Below are positions 9,463 through 18,280 of a stretch of DNA of 64,000 nt, piece by piece. Position 1 is the stretch's first letter. Each line of letters opens with the position of its first letter. The position numbers were made by a program, and so were the translations under genes. The notes under the pieces were generated by a model. The model was not told where the DNA came from and did no database searches. It was given only the letters and a program-made list of their open reading frames with translations. Location of the stretch: assembly GCF_002192415.1 (NCBI RefSeq), contig NZ_CP021780.1, positions 4,526,001-4,590,000 of the forward strand, read 5' to 3'. The DNA comes from Paenibacillus donghaensis (GTDB lineage: Bacteria; Bacillota; Bacilli; Paenibacillales; Paenibacillaceae).

Positions 9463-9556
9463 CATGGAGCGTTGTACCGTTGTGTGTTTGTACCGTTGTG
9501 CTACTGCTGTCGGTTATGCCATCGCGCAGTCATGCGTCTATCCTTGTACTTCACAT

Positions 9557-10207
9557 TTACAATTCCGGCTCGTTCCAGACCGCCGCCGCAGCAGCTGCGG
9601 CCCCAAGCGCCAGGATCGGATCAAAAGCGCGCACGCCCAGCTTCTTCTCCAGCTCGGCCGCAAGGCCGATCGTAGCGAAGCCGGTGCAGGCCAGCACGAT
9701 CGCCTCCGCGCCGCGCTCGACCAACCGGGCTGCGCCGGCCAGCGCACCCGCACGCCCTGCGGGCGTGTTCAGGTCCAGCGTCGTGGTTACGCCGTCCGGG
9801 CGGTCCATGCCGACGCAGGCGCTGCCCAGAATGTCCGTTATCCGCGGCGGGATCTCGTGCAGGATGGTCAGCACGCCTACGCGCCGCGCGGACGTCAAAG
9901 CCAGATGCGCCGCGCACGAGCCTGCGCCCAGCACCGGTATCCGCACGGCGGCCCGCGCTTCGTCCAGTGCCGGATCAGCCGCGCAGCTGATCCCGATCGC
10001 GCTGCAGCCGCTGCGTTCCAGCTCCTGGGCCAGCGCCAGGATCTTGGGCACCGAGGCGGCTTCCGTCTCCGCATCGAACACGCCCTGAGGCTGGTCCGGG
10101 ATGCAGCGGCTCAGCACCCGCAGGCCGAATCGCTCCTCAATCAGCGCGCCATGCCTGTGAATGGCAAGCTCGTCCTGCAGCGTAATCACACGTATCATTC
10201 CCAGCAT
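9557..10207 (-). CDS. aspartate/glutamate/hydantoin racemase family protein
   Basis: 216 residues. The two catalytic cysteines of the family are in place (GISCAADP and VLACTGFATIG), one in each half of the pseudo-symmetric fold. Members interconvert enantiomers of Asp, Glu, hydantoins or similar acids without cofactor. The start used has GAAGGAGGTGG upstream and begins MLGMIRV; the frame stays open 17 codons further without a better site. It is the last gene of the DUF1177-AroM-M29-racemase operon and suggests that the imported material contains D-residues, which is inference. Confidence 0.8.
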   Translation of the reverse strand: MLGMIRVITLQDELAIHRHGALIEERFGLRVLSRCIPDQPQGVFDAETEAASVPKILALAQELERSGCSAIGISCAADPALDEARAAVRIPVLGAGSCAAHLALTSARRVGVLTILHEIPPRITDILGSACVGMDRPDGVTTTLDLNTPAGRAGALAGAARLVERGAEAIVLACTGFATIGLAAELEKKLGVRAFDPILALGAAAAAAAVWNEPEL

Positions 10208-10340
10208 ACAGCCACCTCCTTCAGCGAGTTTTGGTGAACTTGATGATGCAGCATCCACATTTATCGGGAGAAGCTATGCCCAAGCTTTCTGCTGACTCCA
10301 CAGCTTCCATCTCCACAGCTGAATATAGCCGTATTCTATC

Positions 10341-11285
10341 CTAAACCAGCTCGCCCGCACGCATAATCAGAACCTCGTCCACATACACATCCGGCTTCTG
10401 CACCACCGCGTCGATATGCACCCCGGCAGCCACAATGCCGCCGAATGTATTGTTGCTGCCAAAAGCGACATGGATCGTCCCATAGACCTTCTCATCCTCC
10501 AGCACCACACCCGTGATCCTGGCCTGGTCATTCGTGCCGATGCCGAACTCACCCAGCAGCCTGCCGTCACCGTCGCCCAGCATGGCCAGCAGCCGGTCAC
10601 CGGATTCTCCTTCCGCTGCGACCAGCCGTCCCTGCTCCACGGTCAGCAGCACCGGTGCCGTCAGGGCACCAATGCCAGCGATAGAGCCGTCCACAAGGAT
10701 CTGCCCTTCAGCGCGGCCTTCCAGCGGCGCAATATAAGCTTCGCCGGAGGGCAGATTGCCGGACTCGCCGGGGTTAAGATACAGGCCGGTGCTGAGAATA
10801 CCGTCCCGCCCGGCAATCGGGAAGGACAGGCGGAAGCCGTCCTTCTCGATGCGGACCTGCTGCCCACCGGTCAAGATGGCGGCGACCTTCTCCGTCAAGG
10901 CCTGCACCTGCAGATAATCTGCGGTGATGGCGCCCTGGCTGAACATGTCGTCGGTCATGCCCGGCATGGTCGCCAGTCGGGTGCCCGCTGCTGCTGCCTG
11001 CTTGCGCGCAGCGGTATGCGTCAACGAGTGAACCGTGATGCACACGGCCACATCTGCCTTCGCCATCGCCTCCGCGACAGGAGCGGGCGGCTCTTCCCCG
11101 GACCGGCTGCGGTCCGGCATGATGAGGAGCAGCGACTCGGCTCCGAGTCTTTTGCCAGCCTCATAAATCGATTCCCCCAGCTCCCGCTTCGAGTCATCTG
11201 CTATAACCGCAAGCACCTCATGGCTCGCCAGCCCAAGACAGGTCCGCAGCACGTTCATACTATTCTTGATCCGCTGTTCATTCAT
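10341..11285 (-). CDS. M29-type aminopeptidase family protein
   Basis: 314 residues, shorter than classical M29 enzymes (about 410). The C-terminal half keeps the metal-binding pattern of the family: EFGIGTN, VLEDEK, GTIHVAFGSN, and GVHIDAVV, which supply two Glu, two His and an Asp. The N-terminal half is a Rossmann-like segment. It would remove N-terminal residues from short peptides in the cytosol. GGGAGGAA precedes the ATG. It sits 18 bp after the AroM gene. The shorter form may be a separate subfamily with its own substrate. Confidence 0.7.
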   Translation of the reverse strand: MNEQRIKNSMNVLRTCLGLASHEVLAVIADDSKRELGESIYEAGKRLGAESLLLIMPDRSRSGEEPPAPVAEAMAKADVAVCITVHSLTHTAARKQAAAAGTRLATMPGMTDDMFSQGAITADYLQVQALTEKVAAILTGGQQVRIEKDGFRLSFPIAGRDGILSTGLYLNPGESGNLPSGEAYIAPLEGRAEGQILVDGSIAGIGALTAPVLLTVEQGRLVAAEGESGDRLLAMLGDGDGRLLGEFGIGTNDQARITGVVLEDEKVYGTIHVAFGSNNTFGGIVAAGVHIDAVVQKPDVYVDEVLIMRAGELV

Positions 11286-11303
11286 TGTGTCATTTCCTCC
11301 CGA

Positions 11304-11975
11304 TTACACCATTTCGGCTACCAGCTTGCCCATTAAGGTATTGGACAGCACTACAGGAATTCCTGCGGCGGCAACCCACTCTCTATGCTGCTCCACATAG
11401 CCCATGCAGTCAAGCACAATCAGGTCGGCGCGGCCCTTCAGCTGCTCCGCGGCCGCACGGAAGTCCTGCTCACTGCCCGTATAAGGCGACGCCGCGGCAA
11501 AAACAAACCCAGCCATCCCCGCCCCGCCGAACTTCTCATGCATCGCCTGCTCCTGCTCAGGCAGCGGTCCGATCAGCCCCAGACGCCGCCCGCCGGTCAT
11601 GGCGAGAACGGCCCCCGGAATGATTTTGTCAGGCTCGATCAGATGGGCCCCGGACGTGTGCAGACCGGGAAAAACCCCTGTGCAGAGCAGCAAAATCGTA
11701 CCGATGCCGTCAGCCTCCATCTGATCAATTTTGCCCTGCAGCCTAGCCGTTATTCGTTCTCTGGAGACCACGACGGCAGTTCCGTCTGTCATTTTGGAGG
11801 TCAGGACGTACTCACCGTCGCCGGGAGCGTAACGTTCATGGATCTGCTCTGCCGTAAGACCGTCAAGCACTCCCGCCTGGACCAGCCGGGCGCGTCCTTC
11901 CAGGTACTTCTCAATCAACGGAGCGACATCATGCCTCGGCGCTTGTCCGATTGTAATCAGTCCGATCTTCCTCAT
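11304..11975 (-). CDS. AroM family protein
   Basis: 223 residues resembling E. coli AroM, a protein of unknown function despite its name. The opening RKIGLITIGQAPRHDV is the family hallmark, and LLLCTGVFPGL and VLDCMGYV place cysteines like those of the Asp/Glu racemase superfamily. The downstream of two in-frame ATGs is chosen because AGAGGAG lies at normal distance from it and touches the upstream one. It is sandwiched between DUF1177 and M29 genes with gaps under 20 bp. A racemase- or isomerase-like role is only inference. Confidence 0.8.
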   Translation of the reverse strand: MRKIGLITIGQAPRHDVAPLIEKYLEGRARLVQAGVLDGLTAEQIHERYAPGDGEYVLTSKMTDGTAVVVSRERITARLQGKIDQMEADGIGTILLLCTGVFPGLHTSGAHLIEPDKIIPGAVLAMTGGRRLGLIGPLPEQEQAMHEKFGGAGMAGFVFAAASPYTGSEQDFRAAAEQLKGRADLIVLDCMGYVEQHREWVAAAGIPVVLSNTLMGKLVAEMV

Positions 11976-11990
11976 GGCCCGCATCTCCTC

Positions 11991-12941
11991 TTACAGCGTA
12001 GATACCGCCGGTTTGCCAAGCGACTGCAGTACCTTCATCGGGCCGTACAGCTCATTGATGCGGGCGAATTCCGCCTTATTGTAGAAGGAGCAGATGCCTG
12101 ACGTATATTCCTTGGCTGTCTCCACCGCGAACCGGACCGCAGAAGCAATATCCACCTCATGGCTGGCGCCGGTGCCGCAGCCCGGAACCATCGACTGGGC
12201 GGTAATCGCCAGGCCAACAACCGGAGCATCGGTAGCCACCGCAGGCTGCAGAATGGAGTTAATATGGTACAGATCATTGCCATAAGGCGTAATATCCTGG
12301 GTCGTCACCGGAAAAGTAACCGCGAACTGGCCTGTCGTCATCTCCATAATCCGCAGCAAATCCTCGCTCACGCGCAGAATATACCCTTCCTTGACCGTAG
12401 GTGAAATCGCGATCCCTTTATGATTGATCACGCGGTTGCCTTTGGTGGTGTCAATGGATAGAATCGCTTCCATCTCGGGCAGCACCTCATGCTCATTCAT
12501 CTGCATAATATCGACCGGCGAGTCCATGAAGTCGACAGGCTCATGCGCCAGCGTTGGAGCATCCGGGCAGATATGGGTCGTAATCAGAATATCCCCCTTC
12601 AGCACATCACCTTTGGTCTGCATGTCGGCCAGCTTCAAGGCTGCCGCAATCGCAGCGACCGCACCGTCTGCATCCGAGACAATCCCGACACGGCTCGGCC
12701 GGGCGCCAATGCCACCCAGTCTGCCGACAATGCCGAAGGTAGGTGCTGCTCCGCCTATGGATTTCCCGGCGCTGCCCGGAATGTTGATTTTAACGAAATC
12801 AGTGCTTCCTTTGGCCCCCTCCACTTTCTGAACCTGAACGGTAACCTGCGGATATTCGCTAAATAACTGCCGGACATGCTCCCCTGTGACAAAAGCGCTA
12901 TCCAAAACGTTAAGAACGGTTAATGTTTGTTGAAGTGCCAT
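11991..12941 (-). CDS. DUF1177 domain-containing protein
   Basis: First gene of the enzyme operon, 316 residues, matching the family along its whole length (MALQQTLTVLNVLDS start, GGAAPTFGIVGRLGGIG, DILITTHICPDAPT, MVPGCGTGASHEVDIASA). Conserved His, Asp and Cys residues suggest an enzyme. No reaction is known to me for this family. GAGGAGGAA precedes the ATG. Its promoter must lie in the 255 bp between it and the divergent serine hydrolase gene; no consensus promoter stands out there. Confidence 0.82.
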   Translation of the reverse strand: MALQQTLTVLNVLDSAFVTGEHVRQLFSEYPQVTVQVQKVEGAKGSTDFVKINIPGSAGKSIGGAAPTFGIVGRLGGIGARPSRVGIVSDADGAVAAIAAALKLADMQTKGDVLKGDILITTHICPDAPTLAHEPVDFMDSPVDIMQMNEHEVLPEMEAILSIDTTKGNRVINHKGIAISPTVKEGYILRVSEDLLRIMEMTTGQFAVTFPVTTQDITPYGNDLYHINSILQPAVATDAPVVGLAITAQSMVPGCGTGASHEVDIASAVRFAVETAKEYTSGICSFYNKAEFARINELYGPMKVLQSLGKPAVSTL

Positions 12942-13196
12942 AAGAGTTCCTCCTCAGCGTTGGCAGTACAGGACTGCTGGTGTAATGTTAGGGTTTATAC
13001 TATCGCAAATTCGGAAACGTCCACAATGTACACACCTGCCAAACCTAACCCGCTTTTCTTGTCCCGAACAGATAAACCTCACTCAGCCCTGCATTCCCAT
13101 GTAAAAGATTCGCCAACTCTTTACTGTACAGCCTCCGTTAACTAGCGTAAAATTGTTGAATAGTTACTATATTGGATTCTTTTAGGGGGTCATAAT

Positions 13197-14222
13197 TTGA
13201 ATTTTGGTAGATTAGCATCACAATTGGCTGAGACGGCTACAGAGAATACTTATTCAGGGACATATCTGGTACAGCATAACCAACAGGACATTGCCGCAGG
13301 CAGCTTCGGCTATGCCAATCGGGCAGAGCTACTTGTGAACCGCAGCGACACACGCTTCGGGATTGCTTCAGGCTGCAAGCTGTTTACAGCGATTGCGGTC
13401 TGCCAGCTGGTGGAGCAGGGCAAGCTTAGCCTCGACAGCCCATTAGCGGCTTGCATGGATACAGCGCAGTTTCCGCTGTTTGATCCGGCCATAACGGTTC
13501 ATCAGCTGCTCACGCACAGCTCGGGGATTGCCGATTATTTCGATGAAGAATTAATGGATGACTTCGAGGAGCTGTGGATAACGAAGCCGATGTACACTCT
13601 GCGGCGGCTGGCAGACTTCGTGCCGATGTTCAGCAGTCAACCGATGAAGTTCACGCCTGGCGAGCGGTTCCATTACAACAATGCGGGCTTTATTGTGCTT
13701 GGGCTGCTGGTGGAGGAGCTTAGCGGAATGCGGTTCACGGATTATGTGGAGCAGCATATTTTTAGAGCCTGTGGAATGGAGCACTCCGGCTATTTCGCCA
13801 TGGATGCACTGCCGGGCAATACAGCGTTAGGTTACATAGAGGATGAACAAGGCGGCTGGCGGACCAATGTGTATTCCCTGCCGGTCCAAGGAGGGTCGGA
13901 CGGCGGGGCCTTTGTGACCGCTCCCGACATGCTGCTGCTCTGGCAGGCGCTGCTTGACCACCGCTTGCTGAGTCCAGAGCTGACTTCTCTGCTGCTGACA
14001 CCACATATGCATGAGGAGAATGAGGAGTATTATGGCTACGGGGTGTGGATCACCAAACGCGGAGATGAAGTGTTCAAATACCATGTGATGGGCTACGATC
14101 CTGGCGTCTCCTTCCACTCGGCCGTCTATCCCGCTTCTGGCGTCAGTGCAGCTATGCTGAGCAATGCAAGCCGCGGCCCTTTCCGGCTGCTGGAGACTGT
14201 AGAAGAATTTATTCTTGAATAA
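13197..14222 (+). CDS. serine hydrolase, class C beta-lactamase/PBP4*-like
   Basis: 341 residues from a TTG start with AGGGGG six bases upstream. The three active-site motifs of the family are present: SGCK (the S-x-x-K nucleophile) near residue 58, YNN (Y-x-N) in RFHYNNAG near 160, and HVMGYDPG in place of K-T-G near 300. There is no signal peptide, so it is probably cytosolic and more likely an esterase or D-amino peptidase than a resistance enzyme. It is divergent from the DUF1177 operon; a role on D-peptides would fit the neighbour but is inference. Confidence 0.85.
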   Translation: MNFGRLASQLAETATENTYSGTYLVQHNQQDIAAGSFGYANRAELLVNRSDTRFGIASGCKLFTAIAVCQLVEQGKLSLDSPLAACMDTAQFPLFDPAITVHQLLTHSSGIADYFDEELMDDFEELWITKPMYTLRRLADFVPMFSSQPMKFTPGERFHYNNAGFIVLGLLVEELSGMRFTDYVEQHIFRACGMEHSGYFAMDALPGNTALGYIEDEQGGWRTNVYSLPVQGGSDGGAFVTAPDMLLLWQALLDHRLLSPELTSLLLTPHMHEENEEYYGYGVWITKRGDEVFKYHVMGYDPGVSFHSAVYPASGVSAAMLSNASRGPFRLLETVEEFILE

Positions 14223-14503
14223 AATATCGATCCCTCCCAAACCCTCCCTTCCAAGGGAGGGCCCCAAAGGGTTGCACCCTCTGGACACCCGCAAGCTTGG
14301 CGAATGAGTCTGGCGGCACTGTGTTTTGGAGGGTGGGAGGGTGGAGCGCTTATCCCTGCGGGACCGCTTGAACGCCGCAGGGGCTGGCCCGCTATCCCTG
14401 ACGGGATGCAGGCCTGAGATTAAGGTCTAAGGCGAGCTGTTCCTGCGGAATGCGCAAGACCTTACCCACAACAAAACTAAATAATAGTTTCCTATCCATG
14501 CAC

Positions 14504-14549
14504 AAAAAGCGCAGCAGAACAGTTCCGAACTGTTCTGTTGCGCTTTTTT
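14504..14549. terminator. bidirectional terminator
   Basis: Nearly perfect stem (AAAAAGCGCAGCAGAACAG against CTGTTCTGTTGCGCTTTTTT) with the centre TTCCGAA. It has A5 on one side and T6 on the other, so it can stop transcription from both directions. It lies about 280 bp past the serine hydrolase gene; that gap shows no gene. Confidence 0.85.
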
Positions 14550-14715
14550 AGTTTGGAAAATGGTTGCTACTTAAGCTCCAGTTAGGATGTAGAGTGCTCC
14601 CTGGAAACTTTGGAGTCATTAGATGCGAAACTGCAACTAATTTCAGCCAAAACGTCCATTATCAGCCAAATAGGTGCAAATCTGCAACTAATTTCGAGTA
14701 AAACAGGCCTATGAC

Positions 14716-16153
14716 GATGGCGTAAAATAGTTTGTGTAAGGACCGGGGAGTCTAGTAAACGACAAAAAAGTAGGGTATCCTTGGGATTGCGAAAGTCACC
14801 AAGAAAAGGAGCCCTACTCAATGACCAGTATACAACAAAACCCGTTCCATGATCTACTCGAAAATAGCATCCAAAGTTTTCTGAAAGAAAAGATTGAACT
14901 CATGCTCCGCGAAGAAATCAAAAATTATCTCGGTGTCGAACATCCGGAAGACTCCAATACTCGCAACGGATATTACACCCGCACCTGGGAAACACGCCAC
15001 GGCCTGATCCCCGACCTGAACGTCCCACGGGATCGGCAGGGTCAATTCCAAACGGAGCTCTTTGAGCCCTACCAGCGCCGGGAGGCGTGGCTTGAAGACA
15101 CCGTGATCCACATGTATAAAGGGGGCATGAGCACCCGGGATATCGCCTCGTTTATCGAAAAAATGTTCGGGACCTCGTACTCGCCAACCACCGTGAGCAA
15201 CATCACCGGCACGGTGCTGGAAGATGTTGCCGCCTGGCAAAATCGTCCGCTCTCTAAGCGTTACTCCGTCATCTATCTGGATGGCATGTACGTCAAACTG
15301 AAGCGTCAAACCGTGGCCAGTGAAGTCATCTACATCGCGATGGGGATCGACGAAGACGGGCACCGGGAAATTCTCAGCTTCGCTATTGGCGGCAAGGAGA
15401 GCGCGTATGGCTGGCGGGAAGTGCTGCAAGACCTGCACCGCAGAGGCGTGCATGAGGTGCTGCTGGGCGTCTTTGACGGGCTGGCCGGGCTGGAGGAAGC
15501 CTTCAAGGAAACCTACCCCAAAGCCGATGTCCAGCGCTGTGTGACCCACAAGATGCGCAACACGCTGCCCAAAATTCGGGATACCCACAAGACCGAGATG
15601 GTCGGCGATTTGAAGACCATTTACACCGCACCGGATAAGGATGTGGCACTTGCCAACTTTGATGTGGTGCTGAAGAAATGGGGCAAAATCTATCCCAAGG
15701 AACTAGAGTCCTGGGGGGACAGCTGGATGTGTTGCTGCGCTTTTACGACTACCCACCCCAGATCTGGTACGCCATTTACACGTCCAACCCGATCGAGCGA
15801 ACCAACAAAGAAATCCGCAAACGGCTGCGTCCCATGAACAGTTTGACCAATATGGATGCCGCCGAAAAGATTGTCTATTTGGAAGCGATTGGGTACAACG
15901 AGAGATGGAGCCGACGTGTCCTACGGGGGTTTGGGGACCCCAAAACGAAAGCCGTTTTGAGTAAAAAGTTTGCGGAAAAGTATCCCCCAGCCCAAGACAG
16001 CTAAGAACAAAACCGACGGCAGACGTAACTGGATATGAAAGGAAATTTTCGCAGGGGGATCCCCCCTGACCCTTTGAATACCATTCATATCCATTGTCCC
16101 AATGGATATCCTACAACCCTTAAAAATAATTACACAAACTTCTTGACGCTACC
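14716..16153 (+). mobile_element. IS256-family insertion sequence, 1,438 bp
   Basis: Terminal inverted repeats read GATGGCGTAAAATAGTTTGT on the left and GGTAGCGTCAAGAAGTTTGT on the right (as its complement), followed by GTAA in both. The 8-bp target copy CCTATGAC lies at 14708-14715 and again at 16154-16161. It holds a single transposase gene, which is frameshifted. The target is the apex of a family I repeat element. Confidence 0.93.
14821..16004 (+). pseudogene. IS256-family transposase, frameshifted
   Basis: Mutator-type transposase of about 394 residues if repaired. The first frame carries Asp154 (IYLDGMYVK) and Asp219 (GVFDGLAG) of the DDE triad; the third residue, the Glu of SNPIERTNKEIRKR, is in another frame. 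The break is at a run of six G at 15713-15718, where one more base (TGG xGG GGA CAG) restores LESW-x-GQLDVLLRFYDYP. As given, the first frame ends without the Glu, so the protein would be dead. A programmed slip or a base-calling error in the G run are alternatives. Confidence 0.88.
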
Positions 16154-16241
16154 CCTATGACGCTCAAAATCCTAAATTAGGTGCGTTATCACACTTATTT
16201 GCTTCAAAACGGAAAAATTCGGCTAATTAGATGCATTTTCG

Positions 16242-16549
16242 GTTACTGCTTAGGTCCACTGAGGATGTGAATGCTGCACTAGATCCTTTCAAAGAAATTA
16301 GATGCGAAAACGCACTTAATTTCAACGTAAACGGCTGTTAGAAGGGAAATAAGTGCGAATATGCAACTAATTTCGAGTAAATTGCTTGTTCAGCGCTCAG
16401 AATCGGAGATTAAGTGCATTATGGCACTTATTTGCTTCAAAACGGGAAAAATCGGTGAATTAGATGCAGATTCGCAACTAATTCCGTGATTGGACTGATG
16501 TGGCGATCAAAATTTGATGTTCCTTTCCTATGGGGTCCTAAGTAGTAAC
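16242..16549. mobile_element. F-F-R-R family I element, intact, with 8-bp target duplication
   Basis: 308 bp bounded by GTTACTGCTTAGGTCC and GGTCCTAAGTAGTAAC. The 8-bp CATTTTCG occurs directly on both sides (16234-16241 and 16550-16557), and removing one copy plus the element restores the R4 module of the surrounding element (GATGCATTTTCGCAATTAA). Inside are four modules: two of type AATTAGATGCGAAAACGCAC and two inverted. No protein is encoded. This is direct evidence of transposition. Confidence 0.85.
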
Positions 16550-16650
16550 CATTTTCGCAATTAAATCGGTGGTCTGGACGTATGAAAACGATCATGGAGC
16601 TGAGTCTGAGCTGTTCTTATCATACGTAGTCCTATGTAGTAACAAAAAAT

Positions 16651-16927
16651 GTAACTACTTAGAGCCTTGCCCTTCCGAAGCAGGTTTGAGGTTACCAAAG
16701 AGTAACGCTAAGGTGGCTACAGGGAAAAACTGCCGTTAAATCCAGACAAATGTGCGGTTTCCATGGGATATAGGGAGAAGTTACCGCTAAATTGTCCATC
16801 CAGAGCGTATTGAGTGGATCAGACGGAATTAGCGGTAAAAACTTCCTATAACCTTATCGAATCGCCTTACTGAGATGAAATAGCGGTAGAATTTCCCTAT
16901 AATTCCTTGCTGGTCCTAAGTAGTAAC
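16651..16927. repeat. F-F-R-R family II element
   Basis: Ends GTAACTACTTAGAGCC and GGTCCTAAGTAGTAAC match family I, but the inside is different: two modules like TAGGGAGAAGTTACCGCTAA (16721-16742, 16769-16794) and two inverted ones like TTAGCGGTAAAAACTTCCTA (16826-16851, 16877-16902). No matching target duplication is seen. No gene lies in this stretch. Confidence 0.75.
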
Positions 16928-16948
16928 GATAAATTAGACTTCAGCAGC

Positions 16949-18280
16949 CTAATACCGCGTAACGCCATCCTTCGTCACCAGAGCGAACACCAGCGGCTGC
17001 GGCGGAACCGGCTCGGCGCTGATCCGGTAGGCTTCCAGCACCTTCGCTCTGGCTTCCTCCACCTTCGCCTCACTGGCTTCGTTGACATGCAGCACCGCCA
17101 GAATCTCGCCTTCCGCTACCACGTCGCCGACCTTCTTGGACAGCTGAATGCCAACTGCCAGATCAATGACCGACTCCTTGGTTTCACGTCCGGCGCCCAG
17201 CAACATCGCGGCCACGCCAATCTCCTCGGCCTGAATGCCTTCCACGTACCCGCCGGTCACGGCGGTCACCTCCACCAGCAGACTTGCCGCAGGCAAGGTA
17301 TCCGGGGCATCAACCTGAGACACGTCTCCGCCCTGCGCGCCTACCATCTGCTTGAACTTCGCCAGTGCGCTGCCATCTTCGATATGGGACAGCAGAATGA
17401 TCCGTGCCTCGGCTTCATCCTTGGCTTTGCCGCCAAGCACCAACATCTGGCTGCCCAGAATCAGGCAGACCTCCTGCAGATCCTTGGGCCCCTGGCCCTT
17501 AAGCGTCTCAATGCCTTCCTTCACTTCCAGAGCATTGCCGATGCCGAAGCCCAGCGGCTGATCCATATCGCTGATTATCGCAACCGTGTTGCGGCCCAGA
17601 TGCGTGCCGATGTCTACCATGGCCTGTGCCAGTGCGATGGAATCATCCAGCGTCTTCATGAACGCGCCGCTGCCGGTCTTCACATCGAGCACAATCGCAT
17701 CCGCTCCGGCGGCGATCTTCTTGCTCATGACCGAGCTGGCAATCAGCGGAATCGATTCCACGGTTGCCGTCACGTCACGGAGCGCGTAGAGCTTCTTGTC
17801 GGCTGGGGTAATATTGCCGGACTGGCCGATGACGGCCGCCCCGATCTCCCCCACCTGGTCAAAAAACTTCTCCCGCGTCATCTCCACCGAGAACCCGCTG
17901 ATCGACTCCAGCTTGTCCAGCGTTCCACCGGTGTGGCCCAGGCCGCGCCCGGACATTTTGGCCACCGGTACGCCCGCAGACGCCACAAGCGGCGCCAGGA
18001 CAACGGTTGTTTTGTCGCCCACACCGCCGGTAGAGTGTTTATCCACCTTGATGCCGGCAATCGGACTAAGGTCTATCTGGTCGCCGGACATTGCCATTTC
18101 GAGGGTCAGGTCGCCGGTCTCGCGGGCATTCATGCCCCGGAAATAGACGGCCATCGCCCAGGCTGAAATCTGGTAATCCGGGATTTCACCCTGGCTGTAG
18201 CCTTGGATCAGGAAGGCGATTTCTTCGCGGCTCAGCTCGCCGCCATCTCTTTTTTTCTGGATCAGATCTACGGCTCTCAT
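16949..18280 (-). CDS. pdp: pyrimidine-nucleoside phosphorylase
   Basis: 443 residues. Cleaves uridine, thymidine and deoxyuridine with phosphate to base and (deoxy)ribose 1-phosphate in the cytosol. The phosphorylase signature [18 protein letters not shown] is at about residues 109-126, and the phosphate-binding [11 protein letters not shown] at about 80-90. The last gene of the nucleoside-salvage operon; its ATG overlaps the stop of the broken pnp copy by one base (TAATG). The sugar phosphates feed DeoB in the same operon. Confidence 0.95.
   Translation of the reverse strand: MRAVDLIQKKRDGGELSREEIAFLIQGYSQGEIPDYQISAWAMAVYFRGMNARETGDLTLEMAMSGDQIDLSPIAGIKVDKHSTGGVGDKTTVVLAPLVASAGVPVAKMSGRGLGHTGGTLDKLESISGFSVEMTREKFFDQVGEIGAAVIGQSGNITPADKKLYALRDVTATVESIPLIASSVMSKKIAAGADAIVLDVKTGSGAFMKTLDDSIALAQAMVDIGTHLGRNTVAIISDMDQPLGFGIGNALEVKEGIETLKGQGPKDLQEVCLILGSQMLVLGGKAKDEAEARIILLSHIEDGSALAKFKQMVGAQGGDVSQVDAPDTLPAASLLVEVTAVTGGYVEGIQAEEIGVAAMLLGAGRETKESVIDLAVGIQLSKKVGDVVAEGEILAVLHVNEASEAKVEEARAKVLEAYRISAEPVPPQPLVFALVTKDGVTRY

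Larger units (their letters stand above)
14563..16643. repeat. F-F-R-R family I element, split by an IS and by a nested copy
   Basis: Left end GTTGCTACTTAAGCTCC, then module F1 (14619-14645, ATTAGATGCGAAACTGCAAC), F2 (14668-14698), the IS256 insertion at the apex, R3 (16173-16201), the first part of R4 (16223-16241), then a complete second family I element, then the rest of R4 and a right end reading CCTATGTAGTAAC. It is a nested structure with three layers. Confidence 0.75.

Noticed and set aside
14821..15837. first frame of the IS256 transposase as a complete gene
   Set aside because: It ends in a frame-shifted tail and lacks the catalytic Glu, which lies in the next frame; treated as one broken gene.
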